In this document: piece after piece, positions 19,824 to 27,530 of the stretch | Layout of the letters: every line of letters starts with the position of its first letter | Position numbering within the stretch: the stretch's first letter is position 1 | Assembly: GCF_017347585.1 (NCBI RefSeq) | Contig: NZ_AP024480.1 | Coordinates: forward strand, 1,634,001-1,698,000 | Direction: 5' to 3' | Length of the DNA: 64,000 nt | From: Caldicellulosiruptor diazotrophicus | GTDB lineage: Bacteria > Bacillota > Thermoanaerobacteria > Caldicellulosiruptorales > Caldicellulosiruptoraceae | Translations under genes and position numbers: made by a program | The notes under the pieces: model-generated | Databases searched by the model: none | Seen by the model: only the letters and a program-made list of their open reading frames with translations | What the model was told of the DNA's origin: nothing

Positions 19824-19975
19824 ATCAACCCCTCCGATTAAACTTTATTGACACAACAAATTTTTCATTAATTATTCTTTGTTATCTATTTTACCAATTA
19901 CTAAATTATTTTTCAATCAATTCAACCTGTGAGAATTCCCAATCTATATCACTTTGAATTTGGCATACCCAGAAA

Positions 19976-21007
19976 TCACTTCACTCTCTTTAGTCTCTTA
20001 TTTTCTGTCACACCAGGAATTCTTCCCCTTTTTGCAACAGGTTTGCCATCCACCTCTTTTATATCCATCGTCATGTCAATTGGAGGTGCTGAAGAAATAT
20101 AGCTTCCAACACCAAAAGCATCTGCTCCCGCTTCTGAAAGTATTTTTATTTTTTCAGGGTCAAGTCCGCCGGACACAAAAATTTTGACATGCTCAAATCC
20201 TTCTAAATCAAGCCTCTTTCTTACCTCATAGACAAGCTCAGGTGTAACTCCGCCTCTTTCACTTGGCGTGTCAAGTCTTATGCCATACAACTTTTCTTTT
20301 AGCACTTTTGCAACATCTAAAGCTTCTTGAGCTTCGTCCTTGAAAGTATCAACAAGAATGATACGTGGTGAATCTTCAGGTATTACCTTATCGTACGCAA
20401 TGGCAACCTCCTCTGTTGAGCCTGCAATCAGTATTGCAGCATGAGGAATTGTGCCAGATGCCGAAACTCCCAATATTTTTGCTGCCAATATGCAGCTTAC
20501 ACCATCTGCTCCACCCACTTTCGCCGCCCTTTCCATTACTGGCGCAACTGAAGGATGAATGTGTCGCGCACCAAAGCACAAAATTGGCTTGTTACCTGCT
20601 GCCAGCTTGCACTCATGCGCAGCAGTTGCCCATGCTGATGAACTTGCAAGTATACCAAGAATAGGTGTCTCATAAATTCCAAAGTCTACATATCTTCCTT
20701 CAATTCTCATTACAACCTCTTTTGCAGAAAAATTTTCCCCCTCTTCAAGAGAATACACCTTGCAATTAACATCTTTTAAAAGATTTAAAACTTCTGGAAG
20801 TCCACAAAAAATCCCATCTCTTCTTGCAAAAATTTCAGCTTTAACATAGGCATCCTCTCTTTTAAGGTACTTCAAAACCTCAAGTGTTTTTATGAAGTAT
20901 ATATCTGTAGTCAAACCCATTTTAATCTCTTCATGTTGGGCAGAAAAAAATAATCTTCCATCTTCGATTTTGAATTTTTCCACATCATCAAGTCTACTAA
21001 TCCTCAT
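19976..21007 (-). CDS. Nicotinate phosphoribosyltransferase
   Basis: NAD salvage enzyme joining nicotinate to PRPP, giving nicotinate mononucleotide. The 343-residue protein is of the short form and shows the family features GLTTDIYFIKTLEVL near 31, the catalytic-histidine region CFGARHIHPSVAPVMERAAKVGGADG near 145, and ILVDTFKDEAQEALDVA, RLDTPSERGGV and FVSGGLDPEKI in the phosphoribosyl-binding barrel. It lies 50 bases downstream of cbiO on the same strand, possibly at the end of that transcript. No functional link to metal transport is evident. Confidence 0.9.
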   Translation of the reverse strand: MRISRLDDVEKFKIEDGRLFFSAQHEEIKMGLTTDIYFIKTLEVLKYLKREDAYVKAEIFARRDGIFCGLPEVLNLLKDVNCKVYSLEEGENFSAKEVVMRIEGRYVDFGIYETPILGILASSSAWATAAHECKLAAGNKPILCFGARHIHPSVAPVMERAAKVGGADGVSCILAAKILGVSASGTIPHAAILIAGSTEEVAIAYDKVIPEDSPRIILVDTFKDEAQEALDVAKVLKEKLYGIRLDTPSERGGVTPELVYEVRKRLDLEGFEHVKIFVSGGLDPEKIKILSEAGADAFGVGSYISSAPPIDMTMDIKEVDGKPVAKRGRIPGVTENKRLKRVK

Positions 21008-21057
21008 ATGGTCTGCTCACTTCCTTTAAAAATTTTTGTTTTAGTAGCCCTAACATC

Positions 21058-21807
21058 TCAAACCTCAAATTCTTCATCTATGACCTCAGCTTCAATCAAA
21101 AGATTTTTATCCTCTAAAATCTCTTTTGTAGTGCCAATCTTCAGTATTCTGTGGTCTGGTGAAAGCAAAATTGTATAGTCAGCCAAGCGAAAAAGCAAGT
21201 CAAAGTGGTGCGTAGAAACAATTAGAGTTTTTCCAACATCTTTGAGCTGTTTTAAAATCCTTGCAAAAAACCTTATGCTTTTGGGGTCAAGGTCGTTTGT
21301 TGGCTCATCAAGTATTAAAACCTCCGGGTTATTTGCAAGTATTGAAGCAAGCGCTACTCTTTTTTTCTCCCCACCGCTCAATGTAAGTATATCACTTTCA
21401 AGTAAATTATCAATACCTATAAACTTTGCTACCTCCAAAACTCTTTTTTGGATTTTGCTTTCATCATTCATAAACTGCCTTGGACCAAAAGCAATCTCAT
21501 CAAACACAGTAAGATTAAAAAGCTGAAGTTCTGTCTCCTGAAACATATAACCTACCTTTTTGTAAAATCCGTTTTTGAAAAGCTCATCAAAAGAAGTTTT
21601 ATCAACTTTTTTATCATAAAAGTAAAGCTCTCCTTCAAAATCAAGTATGATTCCAGAAAGTATTTTCATTAGTGTAGTTTTTCCACTCCCGTTGCAACCT
21701 ACAAGCGCATAAGCCTTTCCTTTCTCAATCTCAAAACTTGCACTATCAAGAATGGTTTTGTTGTTTACCCTGTATGTTATATCTTTTCCCCTGAAGACTG
21801 CGCTCAT
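21058..21807 (-). CDS. cbiO: Cobalt/nickel ECF transporter ATPase CbiO
   Basis: ATP-hydrolysing subunit of an energy-coupling-factor importer for Co2+ or Ni2+. Walker A GCNGSGKTT is near 38, the ECF Q-loop region GYMFQETELQLF near 87, the signature LSGGEKKR near 143, Walker B VLILDEPTNDLDP near 164 and the switch histidine STHHFD near 198. The 249-residue length is normal. The ATG overlaps the cbiQ stop (ATGA). Neighbouring cbiM/N genes make a metal, rather than a vitamin, the substrate. Confidence 0.93.
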   Translation of the reverse strand: MSAVFRGKDITYRVNNKTILDSASFEIEKGKAYALVGCNGSGKTTLMKILSGIILDFEGELYFYDKKVDKTSFDELFKNGFYKKVGYMFQETELQLFNLTVFDEIAFGPRQFMNDESKIQKRVLEVAKFIGIDNLLESDILTLSGGEKKRVALASILANNPEVLILDEPTNDLDPKSIRFFARILKQLKDVGKTLIVSTHHFDLLFRLADYTILLSPDHRILKIGTTKEILEDKNLLIEAEVIDEEFEV

Positions 21808-22595
21808 CTTAAAATCCTCTCCAAAATGCTCATAATAATCAATGAAAATACTACAAAAAGTTCTGACAAAGTAGCATCAAATCTATACACAAATTTAATA
21901 TTTCCGGATGAAAAGCCGCGCGTTTTCATAGAGAAATAAGTAACCTCTGAAATATATATAGTCTTTTGAGCAATGGCCTTTATCATAGATTTTACAAAAT
22001 CTAATCTATTCCTTGATACACCCACCGTCCGTATCTTCTTTGCGAACAAAATATCTGTAATTGTGTGCAAAAGCACAAAGATATTCCTTATCGTGAGCTC
22101 AACAAGCCATATGAATTCCTTCAGACCTCCAAAAAAAGAAAAAGGCTTCAAAAGCCTGTCAATTCTTGAGTTATATATTACAACCTCACCTGTCATTATA
22201 ATGATACCTGTCTTTAAAACCTGCAAAATAGCTGGCATAATATTTTTTGTTATCAGCATATAAGGAATGCTTATTATAAATGTAACAAGCGGCACAAACG
22301 CCCAAGATGAAACAATCAATGCTTTGATATCAGCTTTTGATATTGCTGCAACTACCAATACAAAAGTAAAAGCAACTGCTAAAAACAATATACTATCAGA
22401 GATACTCACAAGTAAACTAAACCATATTAAAAACAAAAGTTTTGCCCATTCGTTAATCCTTGTAAATAAACTTTTGTTTCTTTTGAAAAACCACTGAGAA
22501 ACTTTCAAGTAACCAGAAAGACTCTTTTCAACATATCCTTCTTTTGCAACTTTGACTTTAGCGTTATCTTCTTCTCTCAAAAAATCTGGCAGCAC
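21804..22595 (-). CDS. cbiQ: ECF transporter transmembrane subunit CbiQ
   Basis: T-component linking the ATPase to the metal-binding subunit. Several hydrophobic helices are visible in the N-terminal half and the ECF coupling region near 185-215 contains KKIRTVGVSRNRLDFVKSM, close to the usual A-R-G coupling motifs, with MKTRGFSSG near 222. The start is GTG at 22595, preceded by GGAAG. The 263-residue length is typical. It is tightly packed between the small membrane subunit and cbiO. Confidence 0.88.
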   Translation of the reverse strand: MLPDFLREEDNAKVKVAKEGYVEKSLSGYLKVSQWFFKRNKSLFTRINEWAKLLFLIWFSLLVSISDSILFLAVAFTFVLVVAAISKADIKALIVSSWAFVPLVTFIISIPYMLITKNIMPAILQVLKTGIIIMTGEVVIYNSRIDRLLKPFSFFGGLKEFIWLVELTIRNIFVLLHTITDILFAKKIRTVGVSRNRLDFVKSMIKAIAQKTIYISEVTYFSMKTRGFSSGNIKFVYRFDATLSELFVVFSLIIMSILERILR

Positions 22596-22601
22596 TTCAT
22601 C

Positions 22602-22934
22602 TTACTTCCTTTCAGTCATCAAATGTTTTAATAAGAAAAATATGGCGAATATAACCCCTATTCCTATAAGTGCTGATAAAATATAGCCAATATACTGGTT
22701 GTGAATAAACTTAACTGAATAGCCATCAAAAAGGTCAAATTTATAAATCTCAGCATACCTCTTTAATCCCTCAGGCACAAACCCCAGCATTTTCTTTATT
22801 TCTTCTTCAGTCCACTCGCCAAACGCCGGGTTTTGTGTTAAAAGCCCAAGCGGGGTCAAAATAGCAAGGGCAAACAGAATTATTAATATCGTTTTAAAGT
22901 TTTTACTAACGCCCCTTTTCATAGAATAAGCCAC
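22602..22934 (-). CDS. CbiN/NikN-like (PDGLE-type) small membrane subunit
   Basis: Protein of 110 residues with two membrane helices (about 14-33 and 82-104) flanking an external segment containing TPLGLLTQNPAFGEW and EEIKKMLGFVPEGLKR. This arrangement matches the small NikN/CbiN-type components that accompany CbiM or NikM and are needed for metal uptake. It lies between cbiM and cbiQ. Nickel and cobalt cannot be separated from the sequence alone. Confidence 0.8.
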   Translation of the reverse strand: MAYSMKRGVSKNFKTILIILFALAILTPLGLLTQNPAFGEWTEEEIKKMLGFVPEGLKRYAEIYKFDLFDGYSVKFIHNQYIGYILSALIGIGVIFAIFFLLKHLMTERK

Positions 22935-22944
22935 CCCTTTTAAA

Positions 22945-23598
22945 TTACTTTTTTATTTTAGCAAAATTTTTTAAAGGTGAATACAGCAAAACTGTCAAAA
23001 CTGCTTCAACCACTCCTACCATCAAAAGGTGTGGGACCATCATAGCAGGAATAGTTGTTTTTAAGTCGTACATAAAATACAACGGTTTTCCTGCTTTTGT
23101 GAATAAAATTGGTTGAAGTCCAAGCTCAACTGCTGTCAAAAGCGCAGCCACATTTGTTGAAATGTATGTGCTTATAAACATTCTCACCTTTTCATTCTTG
23201 AGGTTAGCAATTTTTAAAAGGCTGTCGACAAAAATGGTAACCAGCGGAATAGCAATAGCCATATTAAACACATTTGTTCCAAGTGCTAAAATTCCTCCAT
23301 CTCTGAACAAAAGAGCTTGAATTATCAGGACCACTGTAGATGCTATGATTGAAGCAAACGGCCCGAACAGATAAGTTATAAGCGGTATTCCAGTAATATG
23401 AGCAGAACTTCCTCCCACTACCGGAAAGTTAAACATCATAACAATAAATGTAAATGCCGATGCCACTGAAAGATTAACGAAAGTCTTTTCATCAACTGAT
23501 TTTTTAAACTTTGCAAATGCAAAACCAACTGCTGCTGTAGATGCAGCATAAAATGTAGCACAAGTTTGCGGACTTAAATAGCCATCAGGAATGTGCAT
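22945..23598 (-). CDS. cbiM: Cobalt/nickel-binding ECF S-component CbiM
   Basis: Metal-binding membrane subunit of the importer, 217 residues. The mature N-terminus MHIPDGYLSPQTC holds the conserved Met-His pair that inserts into the channel and coordinates the metal, so the start must be the ATG at 23598. GGAGGAG lies nine bases upstream, and the frame's earlier ATG 17 codons upstream would bury this motif. A second conserved His is in SSAHITGIPL near 68. It is first in the operon, 40 bases downstream of a strong terminator-like hairpin. Confidence 0.93.
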   Translation of the reverse strand: MHIPDGYLSPQTCATFYAASTAAVGFAFAKFKKSVDEKTFVNLSVASAFTFIVMMFNFPVVGGSSAHITGIPLITYLFGPFASIIASTVVLIIQALLFRDGGILALGTNVFNMAIAIPLVTIFVDSLLKIANLKNEKVRMFISTYISTNVAALLTAVELGLQPILFTKAGKPLYFMYDLKTTIPAMMVPHLLMVGVVEAVLTVLLYSPLKNFAKIKK

Positions 23599-23628
23599 TT
23601 GTACATCTCCTCCTTTTTTAAATTTATT

Positions 23629-23680
23629 TGTAAAAAATAAAAAGCCCACGAAAAGCTGTTTACTTCAGCCCTTCGTGGGC
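23629..23680 (-). terminator. Terminator hairpin in the cbiM leader (possible attenuator)
   Basis: A continuous 15-bp stem, GCCCACGAAAAGCTG (23644-23658) with CAGCCCTTCGTGGGC (23666-23680, two G-U pairs in RNA), has a 7-base loop and is followed on the minus strand by TTTTTATTTTTT. It lies between a plausible promoter (23736-23765) and cbiM with no room for another promoter, so it may attenuate the operon. It could also just end the GH2 transcript. Confidence 0.75.
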
Positions 23681-23735
23681 ATTTAGCCATTTATTTTATT
23701 TCTTTTTACAACTCCTAATTAATTTATTGTTTCTA

Positions 23736-23765
23736 ATTTTATCATATAACTCGATTATTGAGCAA
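23736..23765 (-). promoter_or_regulatory. Promoter candidate for cbiMNQO
   Basis: TTGCTC and TAAAAT separated by 18 bases on the minus strand place the start upstream of the leader hairpin. Confidence 0.5.
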
Positions 23766-23838
23766 TACTTTTTGTTAAAAGGCAATTATGCCCAAAATAT
23801 CCATTTAACTAAATAAAAAAATTGATAATTAAATCTAG

Positions 23839-26271
23839 TTAAATGCATTTTACAAAAACTTGTGCATCATCCAATCCTTCTGCCCAAGCTTTCAATTTAA
23901 ATTCTCCTTTTTTGCCAATACTCTTTACTATAGCCAATGCTCGCCCCTTATAGAGCTTTCTCTCTCGGCTAACAAATGGTTCTGTTGATAATGGATTGCT
24001 ACTTCCTAATGCAACAAGTTCGCCAACACCTTCAACTTCTACAACTATTGTGTTATCTGCGAAAACAACCTCTCTTCCCTTTCTATCTACTGCCATTATT
24101 TTTATATAGCACAAATCGCCGTAAGAAGAGGATATAACTTCTCTATCAGGCACCAATCTTAAGGCTATAGGCTCACCTGTTGTTTCTAATCTGTCCCTGC
24201 CAATCTCTTTACCATCTTTAAACGCTATTGCTTCCACCACTCCAGGTTCATAAATTGTGTCATAAACCGTTTTGAACTGAGTATTAATCCCTGCTTCTCT
24301 TCTTCCCAAACTTCTGCCGTTTACAAACAGCTCAACCTCATCTGCATTTGCATAGACATGTATCGCTACTTTCATTCCCTCACATCCAGGAAAAGTGTAG
24401 CTTCGTTCAACTGGCTCCCATGCCCAAGGTTTAAAATATAGTTTTTTGCCATAAACTTGCGGTGGAAGTATTACAATATAAGGGTCTTTTCTATTTCCCC
24501 AAACAACATCTCTATAATACGATTGAGGACGTTTTTCACCACAGATATCAATATCCCCACAATTTGCTAAAAACCATGGATAAGACCCGCAGAAAGATTT
24601 AAGGTCATCTGCTTCAATACTTACCCTACCAAGACCTGCTTCGCCCAAATAATCAATGGCCGTCCACACAAAATCACCTATAACATTTGAATTTTCTATT
24701 GTTTGTTTCCAGTTTTTAAAAAGAGTATATGGATAAGTTTCTGTACCACAGATTACTCGGTCAGGATATTTATACCTATCGTATATATATCTATCTACTT
24801 TATAATTATAACCCACTACATCCAGAAATCTTGAAAACTTCTCTGAAAACTCGCCCCATTTATCTTCAATAATATCTGCTTCTTGTTTTAGCATTCTAAT
24901 TACATAGTTACCTTCTTCAATTATAGCAAAAAGCCTTTTATAATCATCCGGAATTGCGCACAGTGCCGCTGTTACAAGTCTTGATTGATCCAAACTTTTT
25001 ACCTTTTTGGCTAATCGTTCACACCAAGTGTATATTGAGTAGCTACTATCATCGTCAACATCAACTCCAACTCCCCATGTAATCTCGTTTCCTATTGACC
25101 ACATTATTATCGAAGGATGATTATAGTCCCTCATTATGGTGGACTCCAAATCTTCTTCCCAGTACTTGTCAAAAAATAGATGGTAGTCAAAGCTAACCTT
25201 GCCAGCATGCCATACATCAAAAAATTCTTCTATCACAAACATTCCCAATCTATCACATGCATCCAAAAAAGCTGGAGCAAATGGATTATGAGCAAGTCTT
25301 ACTGCATTGAATCCAGAAGCTTTTAAAAGTTCTACTTTTCTCTCTTCTGCTCTGTCATAACTCGCACTTCCAAGTGGTCCGTTGTCATGATGAATACAGC
25401 CACCTTTTAATTTTAATGGCTTACCATTTAATTTAAATCCTTCCTTTGAATTAGCCGTAATTGTTCGAATGCCAAATAATGTATAAGCACTATCTTCAAT
25501 ACTTTTATTGCAAATAATAGTTGCTTGAATTTTATAAAGATATGGGTCTTCTATATCCCAATATTTAAATGGTTTTAGTACTAAGGATTTGGCAATTATC
25601 TTTTCTTCACTTTCATCAATCAAAAACTTCTCTTCACTGCTGAGCATTAGTTTCTCATCTTTTGAAAATACATCAAATTTTATTACTCCTTGAACTTTTT
25701 CATTGACACTGTTGGTGACAACAGCTCTTACTTCTAACTTTGCAGTTTCATTTTCAATTGCTCTGGTTTGAACATGCAAATGCCATGGTTTTATATACAC
25801 CTTGCCACCAATGTGTAGCCACACATGTCTGTATATGCCACAACCTGCGTACCATCTTGAGCTTGGCTTATGAGTATTTTCTACACGCACAATAATAATG
25901 TTCTTATCACCAAACTTTACATGCTTTGTTATATCAATTAGAAAACTTGTGTATCCATTGAAGTGTTTTGCAACTAATCTACCATTTACAAAAACCTCGG
26001 CTATACCCATGATTCCTTCAAACTCAAGTATTAAGTTTTTGCCCTTCCATTGCTCATTCAAGAACAATTCCTTTTTGTAATACAAACTGCATCCCGCAGT
26101 GTACCCTTCACCAGCACCTGAGGGATTAGTCTTATTTCTTTCCTTCTCAATTACAGCATCATGTGGCAGATTCACCTTTTTCCACTCATATTCTGAACTT
26201 GTTAAGTTTAATACATTTACAAAACCAAGCTCAATATATTCCCATGACCTGTCCAAATTTATCTTCTGCAT
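23839..26271 (-). CDS. Glycoside hydrolase family 2 enzyme (beta-galactosidase/beta-glucuronidase type)
   Basis: Retaining glycosidase of 810 residues without a signal peptide, so probably intracellular. A sugar-binding jelly-roll domain comes first (WYAGCGIYRHVWL near 140), then an Ig-like domain and the TIM barrel. The barrel has KLKGGCIHHDNGPLG, FNAVRLAHNPF, the acid/base glutamate in IMWSIGNEITWG near 395 and the nucleophile glutamate in ICGTETYPY near 508; C-terminal Ig-like domains follow. Specificity is undetermined: family 2 includes galactosidases, glucuronidases and mannosidases. It is last in the aldouronate cluster. The ATG lacks a clear Shine-Dalgarno and follows a strongly structured spacer. 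Confidence 0.87.
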   Translation of the reverse strand: MQKINLDRSWEYIELGFVNVLNLTSSEYEWKKVNLPHDAVIEKERNKTNPSGAGEGYTAGCSLYYKKELFLNEQWKGKNLILEFEGIMGIAEVFVNGRLVAKHFNGYTSFLIDITKHVKFGDKNIIIVRVENTHKPSSRWYAGCGIYRHVWLHIGGKVYIKPWHLHVQTRAIENETAKLEVRAVVTNSVNEKVQGVIKFDVFSKDEKLMLSSEEKFLIDESEEKIIAKSLVLKPFKYWDIEDPYLYKIQATIICNKSIEDSAYTLFGIRTITANSKEGFKLNGKPLKLKGGCIHHDNGPLGSASYDRAEERKVELLKASGFNAVRLAHNPFAPAFLDACDRLGMFVIEEFFDVWHAGKVSFDYHLFFDKYWEEDLESTIMRDYNHPSIIMWSIGNEITWGVGVDVDDDSSYSIYTWCERLAKKVKSLDQSRLVTAALCAIPDDYKRLFAIIEEGNYVIRMLKQEADIIEDKWGEFSEKFSRFLDVVGYNYKVDRYIYDRYKYPDRVICGTETYPYTLFKNWKQTIENSNVIGDFVWTAIDYLGEAGLGRVSIEADDLKSFCGSYPWFLANCGDIDICGEKRPQSYYRDVVWGNRKDPYIVILPPQVYGKKLYFKPWAWEPVERSYTFPGCEGMKVAIHVYANADEVELFVNGRSLGRREAGINTQFKTVYDTIYEPGVVEAIAFKDGKEIGRDRLETTGEPIALRLVPDREVISSSYGDLCYIKIMAVDRKGREVVFADNTIVVEVEGVGELVALGSSNPLSTEPFVSRERKLYKGRALAIVKSIGKKGEFKLKAWAEGLDDAQVFVKCI

Positions 26272-26287
26272 TTTTGAAACTCAAGAA

Positions 26288-26377
26288 CATCTTGAGCCAT
26301 TTCAGAAAAGTAGCGGCTCAAGATGGCTGGGGTATTTATAGTCCGCCATATCAAAGCCTCCCAGCCCCAGCAGGCGG
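26288..26377 (-). other. Structured GC-rich spacer RNA between uxuA and the GH2 gene
   Basis: On the minus strand CCGCC (26377-26373), GCTGGGG (26371-26365), GGCGG (26347-26343) and CCCCAGC (26332-26326) could pair as an H-type pseudoknot. It is followed at once by an 11-bp perfect hairpin, CATCTTGAGCC with GGCTCAAGATG (26325 to 26288). No T run follows, so it is not an ordinary terminator. I do not recognise it as a known riboswitch. Confidence 0.45.
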
Positions 26378-26405
26378 TTTTCGGGAGAAATCTTCCTTTT
26401 TTTAC

Positions 26406-27500
26406 TTACCACTTTTTCTCATTTCTTGACATCTTGTCAATTGCCTCCCACAGCCCGTTCAAATACGCAATGCCAAGGGCTCTATCATAAAGTCCATAAC
26501 CAGGTCTTCCTTTTTCGCCCCAAATCATCCTTCCATGGTCAGGTCGCAAATAACCTTCAAATCCTATATCGTATATAGCCTTCATAATCTCAAACATGTC
26601 AAATGAACCATCTGTCGACAGGTGGGATGTTTCGTAAAAAGACCTCTCACCTGTAAATCTTATATTTCTCACATGCATAAAATGTATTCTTCCCATCTTG
26701 CCAAAATACTTTATAAGCTCCGGAATGTTGTTTTCCCTGTTTGCTCCAAGTGACCCTGTGCACAAAGTCAACCCATTGTACGGACTGTCAACCGCTTTTA
26801 AAAACTTTTCTATATTTTCCTTGTTTGTTACAACCCTTGGGAGACCAAAAAGTGACCAAGGTGGATCATCTGGGTGTATTGCCATTTTAACATCACATTG
26901 TTCACACACAGGAATTATATTCTCCAAAAAGTAAATAAGATTTTGTAAAAGCTTATTCTCATCAATATCCTTGTACATCTCAAATAAACTTTGCAGCTGT
27001 TTTAACCTGTAGCTTTCCCACCCAGGAAGAGAAAATCCTTGTGAACCTTTTTCCATGCTTTTTACAAGTTCATCTGGTGTCAGATTCTTTAGCATCTCAT
27101 GATTGTATTCCATCACCTCAGAACCATCAGGAAGCTTTTTTGCAAGGTCTGTCCTCAGCCAGTCAAATACAGGCATAAAGTTATAGCATATTACCTTTAC
27201 TCCTGCTTTTGCTAAGTTCCTTATGGTCTGTTTATAGTTTTCTATGTACCTATCTCGACTTGGAAGACCAAGTTTTATGTCCTCATGGACATTTACACTC
27301 TCTATTACCTCAAATTTAAGACCTGCATCTTCTACCATTTTTTTTAGCTCAAAAATTCTGTCTTCCGGCCACACCTCTCCAACTGGGATATCAAATATGG
27401 CTGTCACAACACCATATATACCTGGAATCTGACGTATATACTCAAGAGGAATGTTGTCATCCTTTGGCCCAAACCATCTAAATGTCATCTTAAAACCCAT
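26406..27500 (-). CDS. uxuA: Mannonate dehydratase
   Basis: Dehydrates D-mannonate to 2-keto-3-deoxygluconate in glucuronate catabolism. The 364-residue protein begins MTFRWFGPKDDNIPLEYIRQIPG (from its fifth residue), with KMAIHPDDPPWSLFGLPR near 208, CTGSLGANREN near 252 and FEGYLRPDHGRMIWGEKGRPGYGLYDRALG near 315, all UxuA signatures with the metal-binding His and Asp. The ATG at 27500 follows AAAGGGG; an internal ATG four codons later is an alternative. It lies 30 bases downstream of uxuB. Confidence 0.95.
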   Translation of the reverse strand: MGFKMTFRWFGPKDDNIPLEYIRQIPGIYGVVTAIFDIPVGEVWPEDRIFELKKMVEDAGLKFEVIESVNVHEDIKLGLPSRDRYIENYKQTIRNLAKAGVKVICYNFMPVFDWLRTDLAKKLPDGSEVMEYNHEMLKNLTPDELVKSMEKGSQGFSLPGWESYRLKQLQSLFEMYKDIDENKLLQNLIYFLENIIPVCEQCDVKMAIHPDDPPWSLFGLPRVVTNKENIEKFLKAVDSPYNGLTLCTGSLGANRENNIPELIKYFGKMGRIHFMHVRNIRFTGERSFYETSHLSTDGSFDMFEIMKAIYDIGFEGYLRPDHGRMIWGEKGRPGYGLYDRALGIAYLNGLWEAIDKMSRNEKKW

Positions 27501-27530
27501 TTTTCAAGCCCCTTTCTTTTTTAAAATCTT

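Noticed and set aside
23644..23690. Cobalamin or NiCo riboswitch before cbiM
   Set aside because: No B12 box and no conserved NiCo core are seen; only a plain terminator stem is evident.
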